From Cupriavidus sp. MP-37 (GTDB lineage Bacteria; Pseudomonadota; Gammaproteobacteria; Burkholderiales; Burkholderiaceae): a stretch of DNA of 64,000 nt. The translations under genes were made by a program, and so were the position numbers. A model generated the notes under the pieces. It was given only the letters and a program-made list of their open reading frames with translations, was not told the origin of the DNA and made no database searches. The first letter of the stretch is position 1; every line of letters begins with the position of its first letter. Of the stretch, positions 26,162 through 34,513 are shown piece by piece. Location of the stretch: positions 1,077,001 through 1,141,000 of the forward strand of contig NZ_CP085344.1 in the NCBI RefSeq assembly GCF_020618415.1. Direction: 5' to 3'.

Positions 26162-26869
26162 ATGGCACGCATGAAATTTATCTGTGACGCCGAGCGCTGC
26201 ATCGAGTGCAACAGCTGCGTCACTGCCTGCAAGAACGAGCACGAGGTGCCCTGGGGCGTCAACCGGCGCCGCGTGGTCACGGTCAACGACGGCATGGTCG
26301 GCGCCGAGAAATCGATCTCGGTGGCCTGCATGCACTGCTCGGACGCCCCCTGCATGGCGGTCTGCCCGGTCGACTGCTTCTACCGCACCGAGGACGGCGT
26401 GGTGCTGCACGACAAGGACGTCTGCATCGGCTGCGGCTACTGCTCCTATGCCTGTCCGTTCGGCGCGCCGCAGTTTCCGTCGACCGGCACCTTCGGCGTG
26501 CGCGGCAAGATGGACAAGTGCACCTTCTGCGCCGGCGGTCCGGAGAAGAACGGCTCGGAAGCCGAGTTCGAGAAGTACGGCCGCAACCGGCTCGCCGAAG
26601 GCAAGCTGCCGCTGTGCGCCGAGATGTGCTCGACCAAGGCGCTGCTGGGCGGCGACGGCGACGTGATTGCCGACATCCTGCGCAACCGCGTGATCAAGCG
26701 CGGCACCGGCGGCGACGTGTTCGGCTGGGGCACGGCCTACGGCAATGCCCAGGCCCAGGCCGGCGCCAAGCCCGGGGCACCGGCGCAGCAGCCCGCGCCG
26801 GCACCGGCCGCGCCCGCCGCGCCGGCCGCGCCGGCAGCCACGGCACCCGCAGGAGGAAAAGCGTCATGA
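26162..26869 (+). CDS. fdhB: Formate dehydrogenase iron-sulfur (beta) subunit
   Basis: 235 residues with four ferredoxin-type cysteine groups: CIECNSCVTACKNEHE, CMHCSDAPCMAVCPVDC, CIGCGYCSYACPFGAP and CTFC with CAEMC, giving four [4Fe-4S] clusters as in FdnH. There is no C-terminal membrane anchor; instead it ends in an Ala/Pro-rich tail of about 35 residues. It relays electrons from FdhA to the cytochrome b subunit. GAGGAAC lies just upstream. Its TGA overlaps the start of the next gene (ATGA). Confidence 0.95.
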   Translation: MARMKFICDAERCIECNSCVTACKNEHEVPWGVNRRRVVTVNDGMVGAEKSISVACMHCSDAPCMAVCPVDCFYRTEDGVVLHDKDVCIGCGYCSYACPFGAPQFPSTGTFGVRGKMDKCTFCAGGPEKNGSEAEFEKYGRNRLAEGKLPLCAEMCSTKALLGGDGDVIADILRNRVIKRGTGGDVFGWGTAYGNAQAQAGAKPGAPAQQPAPAPAAPAAPAAPAATAPAGGKAS

Positions 26870-27102
26870 ACCGCATCCGCGTCGTTGCACTGGTGTCGCT
26901 GTGCGGCGTGCTGCTGGCAGCGTGCGGCGAGAAGCCGCAGACCATCGGCCCGTCGCACCGCAAGGCCGACGCCCAGGCGTTCCAGGGGGCCCCGGACGAT
27001 CCGTTCGTGGCCAAGGGCTGGACCGCCGGCGACCGGACCAGCTGGAACAACCAGATCCGCCAGCGCACCCAGTTGCAGAACGAGTACAACCGGGTGCAAT
27101 GA
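26866..27102 (+). CDS. Small lipoprotein between fdhB and fdhC
   Basis: 78 residues starting MNRIRVVALVSLCGVLLAACGEKPQ: a lipoprotein signal with lipobox LLAAC (Cys20). The mature part of about 58 residues contains DDPFVAKGWTAGDRTSWNNQ and no known domain. AGGAGG lies ten bases upstream and the start overlaps the fdhB stop by four bases, so it is translated with the dehydrogenase subunits. It is probably an accessory lipoprotein of the complex; function unknown. Confidence 0.8.
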   Translation: MNRIRVVALVSLCGVLLAACGEKPQTIGPSHRKADAQAFQGAPDDPFVAKGWTAGDRTSWNNQIRQRTQLQNEYNRVQ

Positions 27103-27151
27103 GCGCGCCGCCGTGTGGACTTCCCGCCAGCCGGGAACTGAAGGAGGGGCT

Positions 27152-28372
27152 ATGACGCCGTCGCACAATCGATGCCGCGCCGGAGGCTGGCGTGGCTGGC
27201 TGGCCGCCGGCGCGCTCGCCCTGGCGGCTGTGGCCGGCAATGCCGCCGCGCAGGCTCCGGCACCCGCGCCCGGGCCGTCGACCGGACCGGCGACAGCATC
27301 GGCCAATGCCGACGCCAATAACCCGGCCACGCATCCGGCGCAGCCGCTGGCCGGCATTGCTTCCGAGAACATCTTCAACATCCCGCCGCGCGACATCGCC
27401 GCCGAGGCCAGGTCGCAGCAGCAGCGCAGCGTCACGCAGCCGGGCAACAATGCGCCGATGTGGCGCGAGGTCAATTCCGACCAGCGCCACTACAGCAGCC
27501 TGCCCGACAAGGAAGCCGGGGTGCTGATCCAGCGCACCGGCCAGTCGTGGCGGCTGTTCCGCAACGGCGTCATCACGGTCTGGGGCGGCTGGCTGCTGCT
27601 GATCGTGCCGGTGGCGATCCTCGGCTTCTTCCTGTGGCGCGGCACCATCCCGCTGCGCACGCCGAAAACCGGCCGCATGATCGAGCGCTTTACCCCGCTC
27701 GAGCGCATCGTGCACTGGACCATGGCGATTTCCTTCGTGGTGCTGGCGGTGTCGGGCATCGTGATGCTGCTGGGCAAGCATTTCCTGCTGCCGCTGATGG
27801 GCCATATGCTGTTCGGCTGGCTCAGCTACATCCTGAAGAACCTGCACAACGTGGTGGGGCCGATCTTTACGCTGTCGGTGATCGTCGCCTTCGTGGTGTT
27901 CCTGCGCGACAACCTGCCCAGCCGCGACGACCTCCGCTGGGTCACCAGCCTGGGTGGGCTGGCCTCGGGCAAGCATGTGCCGAGCGGGCGCTTCAACGCC
28001 GGCGAGAAAATGTGGTTCTGGGTGGGTGTGTTCGTGTTCGGGCTGGTGCTGTCGGCGTCGGGCTGGGTGCTCGACATGATCGTGCCCGGCATGGACTACT
28101 ACCGCGCCACCATGCAGATCGCCAACGTGATCCACGGCATCTCGGCGGTGCTGATGATTGCGATGGCGTGCGGCCATATCTATATGGGCACCATCGGCAT
28201 GGAAGGCGCCTACCGCGCCATGCGCGATGGCTGGGTCGACGAGGCCTGGGCCAAGGAGCACCACGAGCTCTGGTACGACGACATCAAGTCCGGCAAGATC
28301 CCGGCGCAGCGTTCGGCCAGCCCGGATGCCGCCGCGGCCCGGCCGGCACGGCAGAGTCCCGGCGAAGCCTGA
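27152..28372 (+). CDS. fdhC: Formate dehydrogenase cytochrome b556 (gamma) subunit
   Basis: 406 residues from ATG 27152 with AAGGAGGGG just upstream; the frame is open further back only as a shadow. A signal-like N-terminal helix (WLAAGALALAAVAGNAAAQ) and a periplasmic segment of about 110 residues precede the FdnI-type core: NGVITVWGGWLLLIVPVAIL, IVHWTMAISFVVLAVSGIV, VVGPIFTLSVIVAFVVFL, WVGVFVFGLVLSASGWVLDM and ANVIHGISAVLMIAMACGH. His residues in VHW, LHN, VIHG and ACGH are candidate heme ligands. It passes electrons to quinone. The N-terminal extension makes it longer than E. coli FdnI (about 217). Confidence 0.93.
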   Translation: MTPSHNRCRAGGWRGWLAAGALALAAVAGNAAAQAPAPAPGPSTGPATASANADANNPATHPAQPLAGIASENIFNIPPRDIAAEARSQQQRSVTQPGNNAPMWREVNSDQRHYSSLPDKEAGVLIQRTGQSWRLFRNGVITVWGGWLLLIVPVAILGFFLWRGTIPLRTPKTGRMIERFTPLERIVHWTMAISFVVLAVSGIVMLLGKHFLLPLMGHMLFGWLSYILKNLHNVVGPIFTLSVIVAFVVFLRDNLPSRDDLRWVTSLGGLASGKHVPSGRFNAGEKMWFWVGVFVFGLVLSASGWVLDMIVPGMDYYRATMQIANVIHGISAVLMIAMACGHIYMGTIGMEGAYRAMRDGWVDEAWAKEHHELWYDDIKSGKIPAQRSASPDAAAARPARQSPGEA

Positions 28373-28417
28373 AGCGCGCCACGAGCGGGCCCCACGACAC
28401 AGCAGGAATCCACGACG

Positions 28418-28777
28418 ATGACACGTATCCTGACACTGATCGCCGTAGCCGCCGGGGCCGCCTGCACGGCCTTCGCCCCGGCTGCGCTGGCCAAGCTGCC
28501 CGCGCCGACCGAGGCCCAGCAGGCCAAGGCCGCCGAGACCAGGGCGCGCACCGCCTGGTCCGACAAGGTCGCGGCCTACCAGCTGTGCCGCGCCCAGGAC
28601 AAGATCGCCGGGCGCTACCTGGCCGACCGCAAGACGCACGGGCAGCAGGCGCGCGAGCCGGTGCAGACCGCCGCCTGCGCCGATCCGGGACCGTTCGTGG
28701 CCCCGGCCCCCGCCATCGCCAGCACCGCCGGTGCCCCCGCGGCAGGCGCGGTACAATCGCCGGCAAAGGCGCCGTAA
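28418..28777 (+). CDS. Small exported protein of formate dehydrogenase locus, unknown function
   Basis: 119 residues with a Sec signal peptide (MTRILTLIAVAAGAACTA ... APAALA). The mature part begins KLPAPTEAQQAKAAETRART, is helical and charged, contains two cysteines (QLCRAQD and TAACADP) that could form a disulfide, and ends in an Ala/Pro-rich tail. It lies between fdhC and fdhD. No known domain recognised; location suggests a periplasmic accessory role. Confidence 0.7.
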   Translation: MTRILTLIAVAAGAACTAFAPAALAKLPAPTEAQQAKAAETRARTAWSDKVAAYQLCRAQDKIAGRYLADRKTHGQQAREPVQTAACADPGPFVAPAPAIASTAGAPAAGAVQSPAKAP

Positions 28778-28832
28778 CTCCCGCCCCGCGCATGCCGCTC
28801 GGGGCTTCACCCGCAGCCCCGAGTCCCTCGTC

Positions 28833-29663
28833 ATGACCTTGCGTCCCGAGCTTACCCAGGCAGCCGTTCCCCTGATCGAAGAGGTTGAAGTCGTCGACGA
28901 GCAAGGACGCGTGCGCGCGGCCTACCTGCCGGGCGAGCGGCCGCTGACGGTCTATCTCGACAAGCGCGAGCTGGTCACGCTGATGACGCTGGGCGGCGCG
29001 CCCGAGCACCTGGTGCTGGGCTACCTGCGCAACCAGCGCCTGGTGGAATCGATCGAGGACATTGCCGCGGTGCAGGTCGACTGGGAAACCGAGTCCGCCG
29101 CGGTGACCACCCGCACCGGCGTCGACCGCATCGAGGAACGCACCGCGCGCCGCGTGGTGACCACGGGCTGCGGCCAGGGCACCGTGTTCGGCTCGCTGCT
29201 GGACGAGGTCGACAGCATCCGGCTGCCGGTCGGCGCCATGCTGGACCAGGACACCCTGTACGGCATCATCGACACCATCCGGCTGCAGCAATCGGTGTAC
29301 AAGCAGGCCGGCTCGGTGCATGGCTGCGCGCTGTTCCAGGGCACCGAGCTGCTGATGTTCGTCGAGGACGTCGGCCGCCACAATGCGGTCGATGCCATTG
29401 CCGGGCGCATGTGGCTGGAAGGCATGAGCGGTGGCGACAAGATCTTCTACACCACCGGACGCCTGACTTCCGAAATGGTGATCAAGGGCGCGCAGATGGG
29501 CATCCCGTTCCTGCTGTCGCGCTCGGGCGTGACGCAGATGGGCTACCAGATGGCCCGGCGCGTCAACCTGACGCTGTTCGCGCGCTGCACCGGCAAGCAC
29601 TTCCTGCTCTATACGGGGCGGGAGCGCTTCCGCCACCGCCAGCCCGAAGACGTCGTGGCGTAG
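28833..29663 (+). CDS. fdhD: FdhD sulfurtransferase for formate dehydrogenase
   Basis: 276 residues from ATG 28833. FdhD transfers sulfur to the molybdenum cofactor before it enters formate dehydrogenase. Family features: [20 protein letters not shown] early, the cysteine loop [15 protein letters not shown], and the C-terminal [18 protein letters not shown] with [10 protein letters not shown]. The loop holds only one cysteine, whereas E. coli FdhD has a Cys-x-x-Cys pair, so sulfur transfer would rely on a single Cys. It ends the fdh locus. Confidence 0.95.
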   Translation: MTLRPELTQAAVPLIEEVEVVDEQGRVRAAYLPGERPLTVYLDKRELVTLMTLGGAPEHLVLGYLRNQRLVESIEDIAAVQVDWETESAAVTTRTGVDRIEERTARRVVTTGCGQGTVFGSLLDEVDSIRLPVGAMLDQDTLYGIIDTIRLQQSVYKQAGSVHGCALFQGTELLMFVEDVGRHNAVDAIAGRMWLEGMSGGDKIFYTTGRLTSEMVIKGAQMGIPFLLSRSGVTQMGYQMARRVNLTLFARCTGKHFLLYTGRERFRHRQPEDVVA

Positions 29664-29716
29664 CGGTCACTCGCTCGCCAGCCTCCCAGGCTTGAAGGAC
29701 GTGCGCCGAATGGTTG

Positions 29717-29722
29717 TACAAT
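29717..29722 (+). promoter_or_regulatory. Possible -10 element of dcd
   Basis: TACAAT lies 36 bases before the dcd start in a 94-base gap. The best -35 nearby, TTGAAG at 29692-29697, is 19 bases away, longer than ideal. Confidence 0.3.
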
Positions 29723-29757
29723 GCGGCGCACTCCGAGCCGTCTATCCTCCCAACCTT

Positions 29758-30324
29758 ATGAGCATCAAATCCGACAAATGGATCCGCCGCATGGCGGAGC
29801 AGCACGGCATGATCGAGCCGTTCGAGCCAGGCCAGGTCCGGGAGGCCGACGGGCGCAAGATCGTGTCGTACGGCACCTCGAGCTACGGCTACGACATCCG
29901 CTGCGCCGACGAATTCAAGATCTTCACCAATATCAACAGCACCATCGTCGACCCGAAGAACTTCGACGAGAAGTCCTTCGTCGACTTCAAGGGCGAGGTC
30001 TGCATCATCCCGCCCAACTCGTTCGCGCTGGCGCGCACGATGGAATACTTCCGCATCCCGCGCAGCGTGCTGACCATCTGCCTGGGCAAGAGCACCTACG
30101 CCCGCTGCGGCATCATCGTCAACGTGACGCCGTTCGAGCCGGAATGGGAAGGCTATGTGACGCTGGAGTTCTCGAACACCACGCCGCTGCCGGCCAAGAT
30201 CTACGCCGGCGAGGGTTGCGCCCAGGTCTTGTTCTTCGAGAGCGACGAGATCTGCGAGACCTCGTACGCCGACCGGGGCGGCAAGTACCAGGGCCAGCAC
30301 GGTGTCACACTGCCGAAGACCTGA
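29758..30324 (+). CDS. dcd: dCTP deaminase
   Basis: 188 residues, the usual length. It deaminates dCTP to dUTP on the route to dTTP. The start [19 protein letters not shown] is canonical; an upstream in-frame start at 29692 is unneeded. Diagnostic segments: [53 protein letters not shown] (catalytic Glu at the end) and the C-terminal [10 protein letters not shown] loop. Confidence 0.97.
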   Translation: MSIKSDKWIRRMAEQHGMIEPFEPGQVREADGRKIVSYGTSSYGYDIRCADEFKIFTNINSTIVDPKNFDEKSFVDFKGEVCIIPPNSFALARTMEYFRIPRSVLTICLGKSTYARCGIIVNVTPFEPEWEGYVTLEFSNTTPLPAKIYAGEGCAQVLFFESDEICETSYADRGGKYQGQHGVTLPKT

Positions 30325-30387
30325 GCGCATTACAATCCGGCGTCTGCCGGCACGGCGCGCCTGCCAGGGCCGCCAAACCTGACGTGA

Positions 30388-30434
30388 GAGCCACATGCCG
30401 CCGTCGCAGGGAACCCCTGCGGGCCATGTGGCTC
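30388..30434 (+). promoter_or_regulatory. Long hairpin in the leader of the decarboxylase gene
   Basis: A perfect 10-bp outer stem (GAGCCACATG at 30388-30397 with CATGTGGCTC at 30425-30434) encloses a 7-bp inner stem (CGCAGGG at 30405-30411, CCCTGCG at 30415-30421), with a possible 3-bp GCC/GGC helix between. It ends 37 bases before the decarboxylase ATG and 64 bases after the dcd stop. There is no T-run, so it is more likely a leader or regulatory structure than a simple terminator. Confidence 0.55.
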
Positions 30435-30471
30435 AAGTCCTTTATGTCCTGCTTTCCATCAAGGATGCCCG

Positions 30472-32742
30472 ATGAAATTCCGCTTCCCCGTCATCATCAT
30501 TGACGAAGACTTCCGCTCCGAGAACATCTCCGGCTCCGGCATCCGCGCGCTGGCCGAGGCGATCGAGAAAGAGGGCATGGAAGTCATGGGGCTGACCAGC
30601 TACGGCGACCTGACCTCGTTCGCCCAGCAGGCCAGCCGGGCATCGACCTTCATCGTGTCGATCGACGACGACGAGTTCGCCAGCGACAGCGAGGAGCTCG
30701 AGGCCGCCGCGATCGAGAAGCTGCGCGCCTTCGTCACCGAAGTGCGCCGCCGCAACTCCGACCTGCCGATCTTCCTGTACGGCGAGACCCGCACCTCGCG
30801 CCATATCCCCAACGATATCCTGCGCGAGCTGCACGGCTTCATCCACATGTTCGAGGACACGCCCGAGTTCGTGGCGCGCCATATCATCCGCGAAGCCAAG
30901 GTCTACCTGGACACGCTGGCGCCGCCGTTCTTCAAGGCGCTGATCGACTACGCGCAGGACAGCTCGTATTCGTGGCACTGCCCGGGGCACTCGGGCGGCG
31001 TCGCGTTCCTGAAGAGCCCGGTGGGCCAGGTGTTCCACCAGTTCTTCGGCGAGAACATGCTGCGCGCCGACGTCTGCAACGCCGTCGACGAACTGGGCCA
31101 GCTGCTCGACCACACCGGCCCGGTGGCGGCGTCGGAGCGCAATGCCGCGCGCATCTTCAACTCCGACCACATGTATTTCGTCACCAACGGCACCTCCACC
31201 TCGAACAAGATGGTGTGGCATGCCAACGTGGCGCCGGGCGACATCGTGGTGGTGGACCGCAACTGCCACAAGTCGATCCTGCACGCGATCATGATGACGG
31301 GGGCGATCCCGGTGTTCCTGATGCCGACGCGCAACCACTACGGCATCATCGGCCCGATCCCGAAGAGCGAGTTCGATCCGCAGACCATCAAGAAGAAGAT
31401 CGCCAACCATCCGTTCGCCAGCAAGGCGAAGAACCAGAAGCCGCGCATCCTGACCATCACCCAGGGCACCTACGACGGCGTGCTGTACAACGCCGAGCAG
31501 ATCAAGGAAATGCTGGCCGCGGAGATCGACACGCTGCACTTCGATGAGGCCTGGCTGCCGCACGCGGCGTTCCACGACTTCTATCGCAACATGCACGCGA
31601 TCGGCAAGGACCGCCCGCGCAGCAAGGACGCGCTGGTGTTTGCCACGCAGTCCACGCACAAGCTGCTGGCGGGCCTGTCGCAGGCGTCGCAGATCCTGGT
31701 GCAGGATTCCGAGACGCGCAAGCTGGACCGCTACCGCTTCAACGAAGCGTACCTGATGCACACCTCGACCAGCCCGCAGTACTCGATCATCGCCTCGTGC
31801 GACGTGGCCGCGGCGATGATGGAAGCGCCGGGCGGCACCGCGCTGGTGGAAGAGAGCATCCAGGAGGCGATGGACTTCCGCCGCGCCATGCGCAAGGTCG
31901 AGGGCGACTACGATGCCGGCAACAACGGCGACTGGTGGTTCAAGGTGTGGGGCCCGGACGCGCTGATCGAAGACGGCATCGGCGACCGCGAGGAATGGAT
32001 GCTGAAGGCCAACGAGCGCTGGCACGGCTTTGGCGACCTCGCCGACGGCTTCAACCTGCTCGACCCGATCAAGGCCACCATCATCACCCCGGGCCTTGAC
32101 GTCGACGGCGAGTTCAGCGAGCGCGGCATCCCGGCGGCGATCGTCACCAAATACCTGGCCGAACACGGCATCATCATCGAGAAGACCGGGCTGTACTCGT
32201 TCTTCATCATGTTCACCATCGGCATCACCAAGGGCCGCTGGAACTCGCTGGTGACCGAGCTGCAGCAGTTCAAGGACGACTACGACCAGAACCAGCCGCT
32301 GTGGCGCGTGCTGCCGGAATTCGTCGGCAAGTATCCGCAGTACGAGCGCATGGGCCTGCGTGACCTGTGCGATGCCATCCACAGCGTGTACAAGGCCAAC
32401 GACGTCGCGCGCGTAACCACGGAGATGTACCTGTCGGACATGGAACCGGCGATGAAGCCGTCGGACGCGTGGGCCATGATGGCCCACCGCGAGATCGAGC
32501 GCGTGCCGGTCGACGACCTGGAGGGCCGTGTCACCGCGATCCTGCTGACGCCGTACCCGCCGGGCATTCCGCTGCTGATCCCGGGCGAGCGCTTCAACCG
32601 CACCATCGTGCAATACCTGAAGTTCGCGCGCGAGTTCAACAAGCTGTTCCCGGGCTTCGAGACCGACATCCACGGCCTGGTCGAGGACGAGGTCGACGGC
32701 AAGAAGGCGTACTTCGTCGACTGCGTGAAGCAAGGCGCCTGA
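30472..32742 (+). CDS. PLP-dependent arginine/lysine/ornithine decarboxylase
   Basis: 756 residues, the size of the AdiA/CadA/SpeF fold-type I family. An N-terminal wing domain (KFRFPVIIIDEDFRSENISG) is followed by the catalytic core with YSWHCPGHSGGVAFLKSPVG, FHQFFGENMLRADVC, DRNCHKSILHAI, and the PLP lysine K397 in STHKLLAGLSQ; the C-terminal domain has YPPGIPLLIPGERF. It decarboxylates a basic amino acid to a polyamine or diamine, for acid resistance or polyamine supply. Specificity among Arg, Lys and Orn cannot be decided by eye. The gene has a structured leader and a strong terminator of its own. Confidence 0.9.
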   Translation: MKFRFPVIIIDEDFRSENISGSGIRALAEAIEKEGMEVMGLTSYGDLTSFAQQASRASTFIVSIDDDEFASDSEELEAAAIEKLRAFVTEVRRRNSDLPIFLYGETRTSRHIPNDILRELHGFIHMFEDTPEFVARHIIREAKVYLDTLAPPFFKALIDYAQDSSYSWHCPGHSGGVAFLKSPVGQVFHQFFGENMLRADVCNAVDELGQLLDHTGPVAASERNAARIFNSDHMYFVTNGTSTSNKMVWHANVAPGDIVVVDRNCHKSILHAIMMTGAIPVFLMPTRNHYGIIGPIPKSEFDPQTIKKKIANHPFASKAKNQKPRILTITQGTYDGVLYNAEQIKEMLAAEIDTLHFDEAWLPHAAFHDFYRNMHAIGKDRPRSKDALVFATQSTHKLLAGLSQASQILVQDSETRKLDRYRFNEAYLMHTSTSPQYSIIASCDVAAAMMEAPGGTALVEESIQEAMDFRRAMRKVEGDYDAGNNGDWWFKVWGPDALIEDGIGDREEWMLKANERWHGFGDLADGFNLLDPIKATIITPGLDVDGEFSERGIPAAIVTKYLAEHGIIIEKTGLYSFFIMFTIGITKGRWNSLVTELQQFKDDYDQNQPLWRVLPEFVGKYPQYERMGLRDLCDAIHSVYKANDVARVTTEMYLSDMEPAMKPSDAWAMMAHREIERVPVDDLEGRVTAILLTPYPPGIPLLIPGERFNRTIVQYLKFAREFNKLFPGFETDIHGLVEDEVDGKKAYFVDCVKQGA

Positions 32743-32771
32743 GCGCCAGCCGGCCTCCCGCCGCTGCAGCA

Positions 32772-32802
32772 GGGCCCCGCCACGGCGGGGCCCTTTCTTT
32801 TT
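32772..32802 (+). terminator. Rho-independent terminator of the decarboxylase gene
   Basis: A 9-bp stem GGGCCCCGC / GCGGGGCCC with a 4-base loop is followed by TTTCTTTTT, 29 bases after the stop codon. The converging vapC ends just beyond it and may share the stem, though without a T-run on its strand. Confidence 0.9.
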
Positions 32803-32805
32803 GCC

Positions 32806-33222
32806 CTAGCTGAACGGATTCAGCACCATCGTGCCGGTGCCGCGGAAGTCCGCGACATTGCGCGTGACGATGGTGAGGCGGTGGATCAGCGCGGTGGCGG
32901 CGATGAACTTGTCCAGCGCGTGCTCGGGCCGCGCCGCGCGCAACTGGCCCCAGACCTGCGCGACCTCGGCATCGACCGGCAGCACCTGCCGGCCGAAGTC
33001 CTCCAGCACATTGGCCAGCCAGCGCTCCAGCAGCGCCGCCTGCACCGCGTCGCCGCGCTGGCGGATCAGGGCCACGCCGCGCTGGAGTTCGCCCACGGTC
33101 AGCGCCGACAGGTAGAGCGCGGCCCCCTCGCGCGCCGCCTCCCGGAAGAAGGCCCGCACGCCGGGGTTGGCGCGCTCGCGCTTGCGGGTCTCGCTGATGA
33201 CGTTGGTGTCAATCAAATACAC
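32806..33222 (-). CDS. VapC/FitB-type PIN-domain toxin
   Basis: 138 residues from a GTG at 33222, giving (M)YLIDTNVISE; the longer frame to 33504 has no ribosome site and covers the antitoxin. Acidic PIN residues are visible: Asp5 in LIDTN, the Glu in VGELQRG, the Asp in HALDKFIAATA and that in TRNVADFRGTG. PIN toxins cleave RNA (often tRNA) until bound by the antitoxin. The start overlaps the antitoxin end by 14 bases, so translation is coupled. Confidence 0.88.
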   Translation of the reverse strand: MYLIDTNVISETRKRERANPGVRAFFREAAREGAALYLSALTVGELQRGVALIRQRGDAVQAALLERWLANVLEDFGRQVLPVDAEVAQVWGQLRAARPEHALDKFIAATALIHRLTIVTRNVADFRGTGTMVLNPFS

Positions 33223-33445
33223 GCGGCGCCTCGCCCGTATCCTGGATGCGCGCGAAGTCGGCGTCCTGACCGACCTCCGGCATGCTGGACAGCACCTCGG
33301 CAAAGCTGCGCCGGGCGGTGCCGCCCAGCGCCTGCGCCAGGATGGCGCGGTGTTCGGCCTCGGCGCTGCGGCCGTTGGCGGCGGCCTGCTCGCGCAGGCG
33401 CTGGACCAGCGCTTCATCGATGCCACGAACCAGTAGGGTTGCCAT
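33209..33445 (-). CDS. VapB/FitA-type ribbon-helix-helix antitoxin
   Basis: 78 residues from ATG 33445, which has GAGGAG six to seven bases upstream; an upstream start at 33586 is unlikely. The N-terminal MATLLVRGIDEALVQRLREQ with NGRSAEAEHRAIL is a FitA/Arc-type ribbon-helix-helix DNA-binding motif, and the C-terminal part (SFAEVLSSMPEVGQDADFAR) would wrap the toxin. It should repress its own operon through the palindrome at 33474-33492. Confidence 0.85.
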   Translation of the reverse strand: MATLLVRGIDEALVQRLREQAAANGRSAEAEHRAILAQALGGTARRSFAEVLSSMPEVGQDADFARIQDTGEAPRVFD

Positions 33446-33473
33446 CTTGAACTCCTCACCGTTGGATGGAGCG

Positions 33474-33492
33474 ATGATAGCATTGTTATCAT
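33474..33492. promoter_or_regulatory. Candidate vapBC operator
   Basis: ATGATA-N7-TATCAT is an AT-rich inverted repeat in otherwise GC-rich DNA, 29-47 bases upstream of the antitoxin start, where a self-binding antitoxin would act. Confidence 0.6.
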
Positions 33493-33688
33493 TACGGCGG
33501 TCACGTATCGATGGCAGGCAGTAGACCGGGGTCCCGGCGGCGCGCCCCGCGCATTTGGTGCTTGGCATGGTGTTCTCCTGAGTCATGGGCTGAATGCAGG
33601 AGCCAGTCTGGGCCGAGCCGGCCCGCTGGTCGATGAGCCGATTCGCAATTGCGCGGGTTGCCTCGCGGCGGCGCCGGTGCCTGGGGCG

Positions 33689-34387
33689 TCAGCGCTGCGC
33701 CAGCACCTCCTCCAGCGTCACGTGCCCCTGGAACCCGCCCTGGCTTTGCGCCGGCGCCTGCCGCTCGATCGCGTGCGCGAAGCGCACCGCCGGATCGTCT
33801 TCGAGCTTGTCGAACAGCCGCTGCAGGCCGGGGTAGTCGTTGCGGTCCAGTACCTGGTGGTAGCGGGTCCAGCGGGCGATACCGATGAAGTACGCATCCG
33901 CCAGCGTGCGCTGTTCGCCCAGCAGCCAGGGCTTGTCACCCAGCATGGCTTCCAGTTCGGCATGCACGTTGCGCACTTCGGCCGCGCCATAGCGGGTCAA
34001 CGCCTCCAGCTCGGCACCCTGTGCGCCATGCTCGAGCGCATACCAGAGCGGGGCGAAGGCACCGAAAAAGCTGGTGTTGAGGTAGGCCAGCATCTGGTTG
34101 AGCCGGTCGAAGTCGCGCGTACCCTGGGCAAAGCCGAGACCCTGCTCGATGCCGCGCGCGCCGAGGTGGTTCAGGATCGCCAGGCTTTCGCTGAGGAAAT
34201 TGCCCTGCGCGTCCATCAGCGTCGGCGTTTCGCCGATCGGGTTGATCTGGCGGTAAGCAGCGCTGGTCACGACTTCCGGCATGTCGATGCGGCTCAGGCG
34301 ATAGGGCTGGCCAAGCCATTCCAGCGCGACGATGGAGCCGAACGAGCAGCCGGAGGGAACGCCGTAGAAGAGGGTGGGGGTAGGCAT
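33689..34387 (-). CDS. Glutathione S-transferase family protein
   Basis: 232 residues with an N-terminal thioredoxin-like domain (MPTPTLFYGVPSGCSFGSI; cis-Pro region NPIGETPTLMDAQG; glutathione-contact SESLAILNHL) and an all-helical C-terminal domain including LGDKPWLLGEQRTLADAYFI. It conjugates or reduces electrophiles with glutathione; substrate unknown. It is divergent from a LysR gene, the classic regulator-target layout. The 243-base gap to vapB holds only the vapBC operator region. Confidence 0.88.
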   Translation of the reverse strand: MPTPTLFYGVPSGCSFGSIVALEWLGQPYRLSRIDMPEVVTSAAYRQINPIGETPTLMDAQGNFLSESLAILNHLGARGIEQGLGFAQGTRDFDRLNQMLAYLNTSFFGAFAPLWYALEHGAQGAELEALTRYGAAEVRNVHAELEAMLGDKPWLLGEQRTLADAYFIGIARWTRYHQVLDRNDYPGLQRLFDKLEDDPAVRFAHAIERQAPAQSQGGFQGHVTLEEVLAQR

Positions 34388-34453
34388 GAATGGTTCTCCT
34401 GGATTTGGTTAGGGCCCGCCGATCGGGCACAGCAGAACTGTAGATGCATGGAC

Positions 34454-34474
34454 TTTGCGTGAGTAGTACGCAAA
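34454..34474. promoter_or_regulatory. Candidate LysR binding site between GST and lysR genes
   Basis: TTTGCGT-N7-ACGCAAA is a perfect interrupted palindrome containing the LysR-type T-N11-A core. Its left half with flank, GACTTTGCG (34451-34459), recurs at 34501-34509, a second half-site close to the lysR start, as expected for an autoregulated divergent LysR system. Confidence 0.6.
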
Positions 34475-34513
34475 AATCCGACCTATCGTCCACACATATA
34501 GACTTTGCGCGCC

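Noticed and set aside
23090..26410. 1106-codon minus-strand frame opposite fdhA
   Set aside because: Shadow frame; fdhA is complete with all its motifs on the plus strand.
30442..32733. 763-codon minus-strand frame opposite the decarboxylase
   Set aside because: Shadow frame without domain signals.
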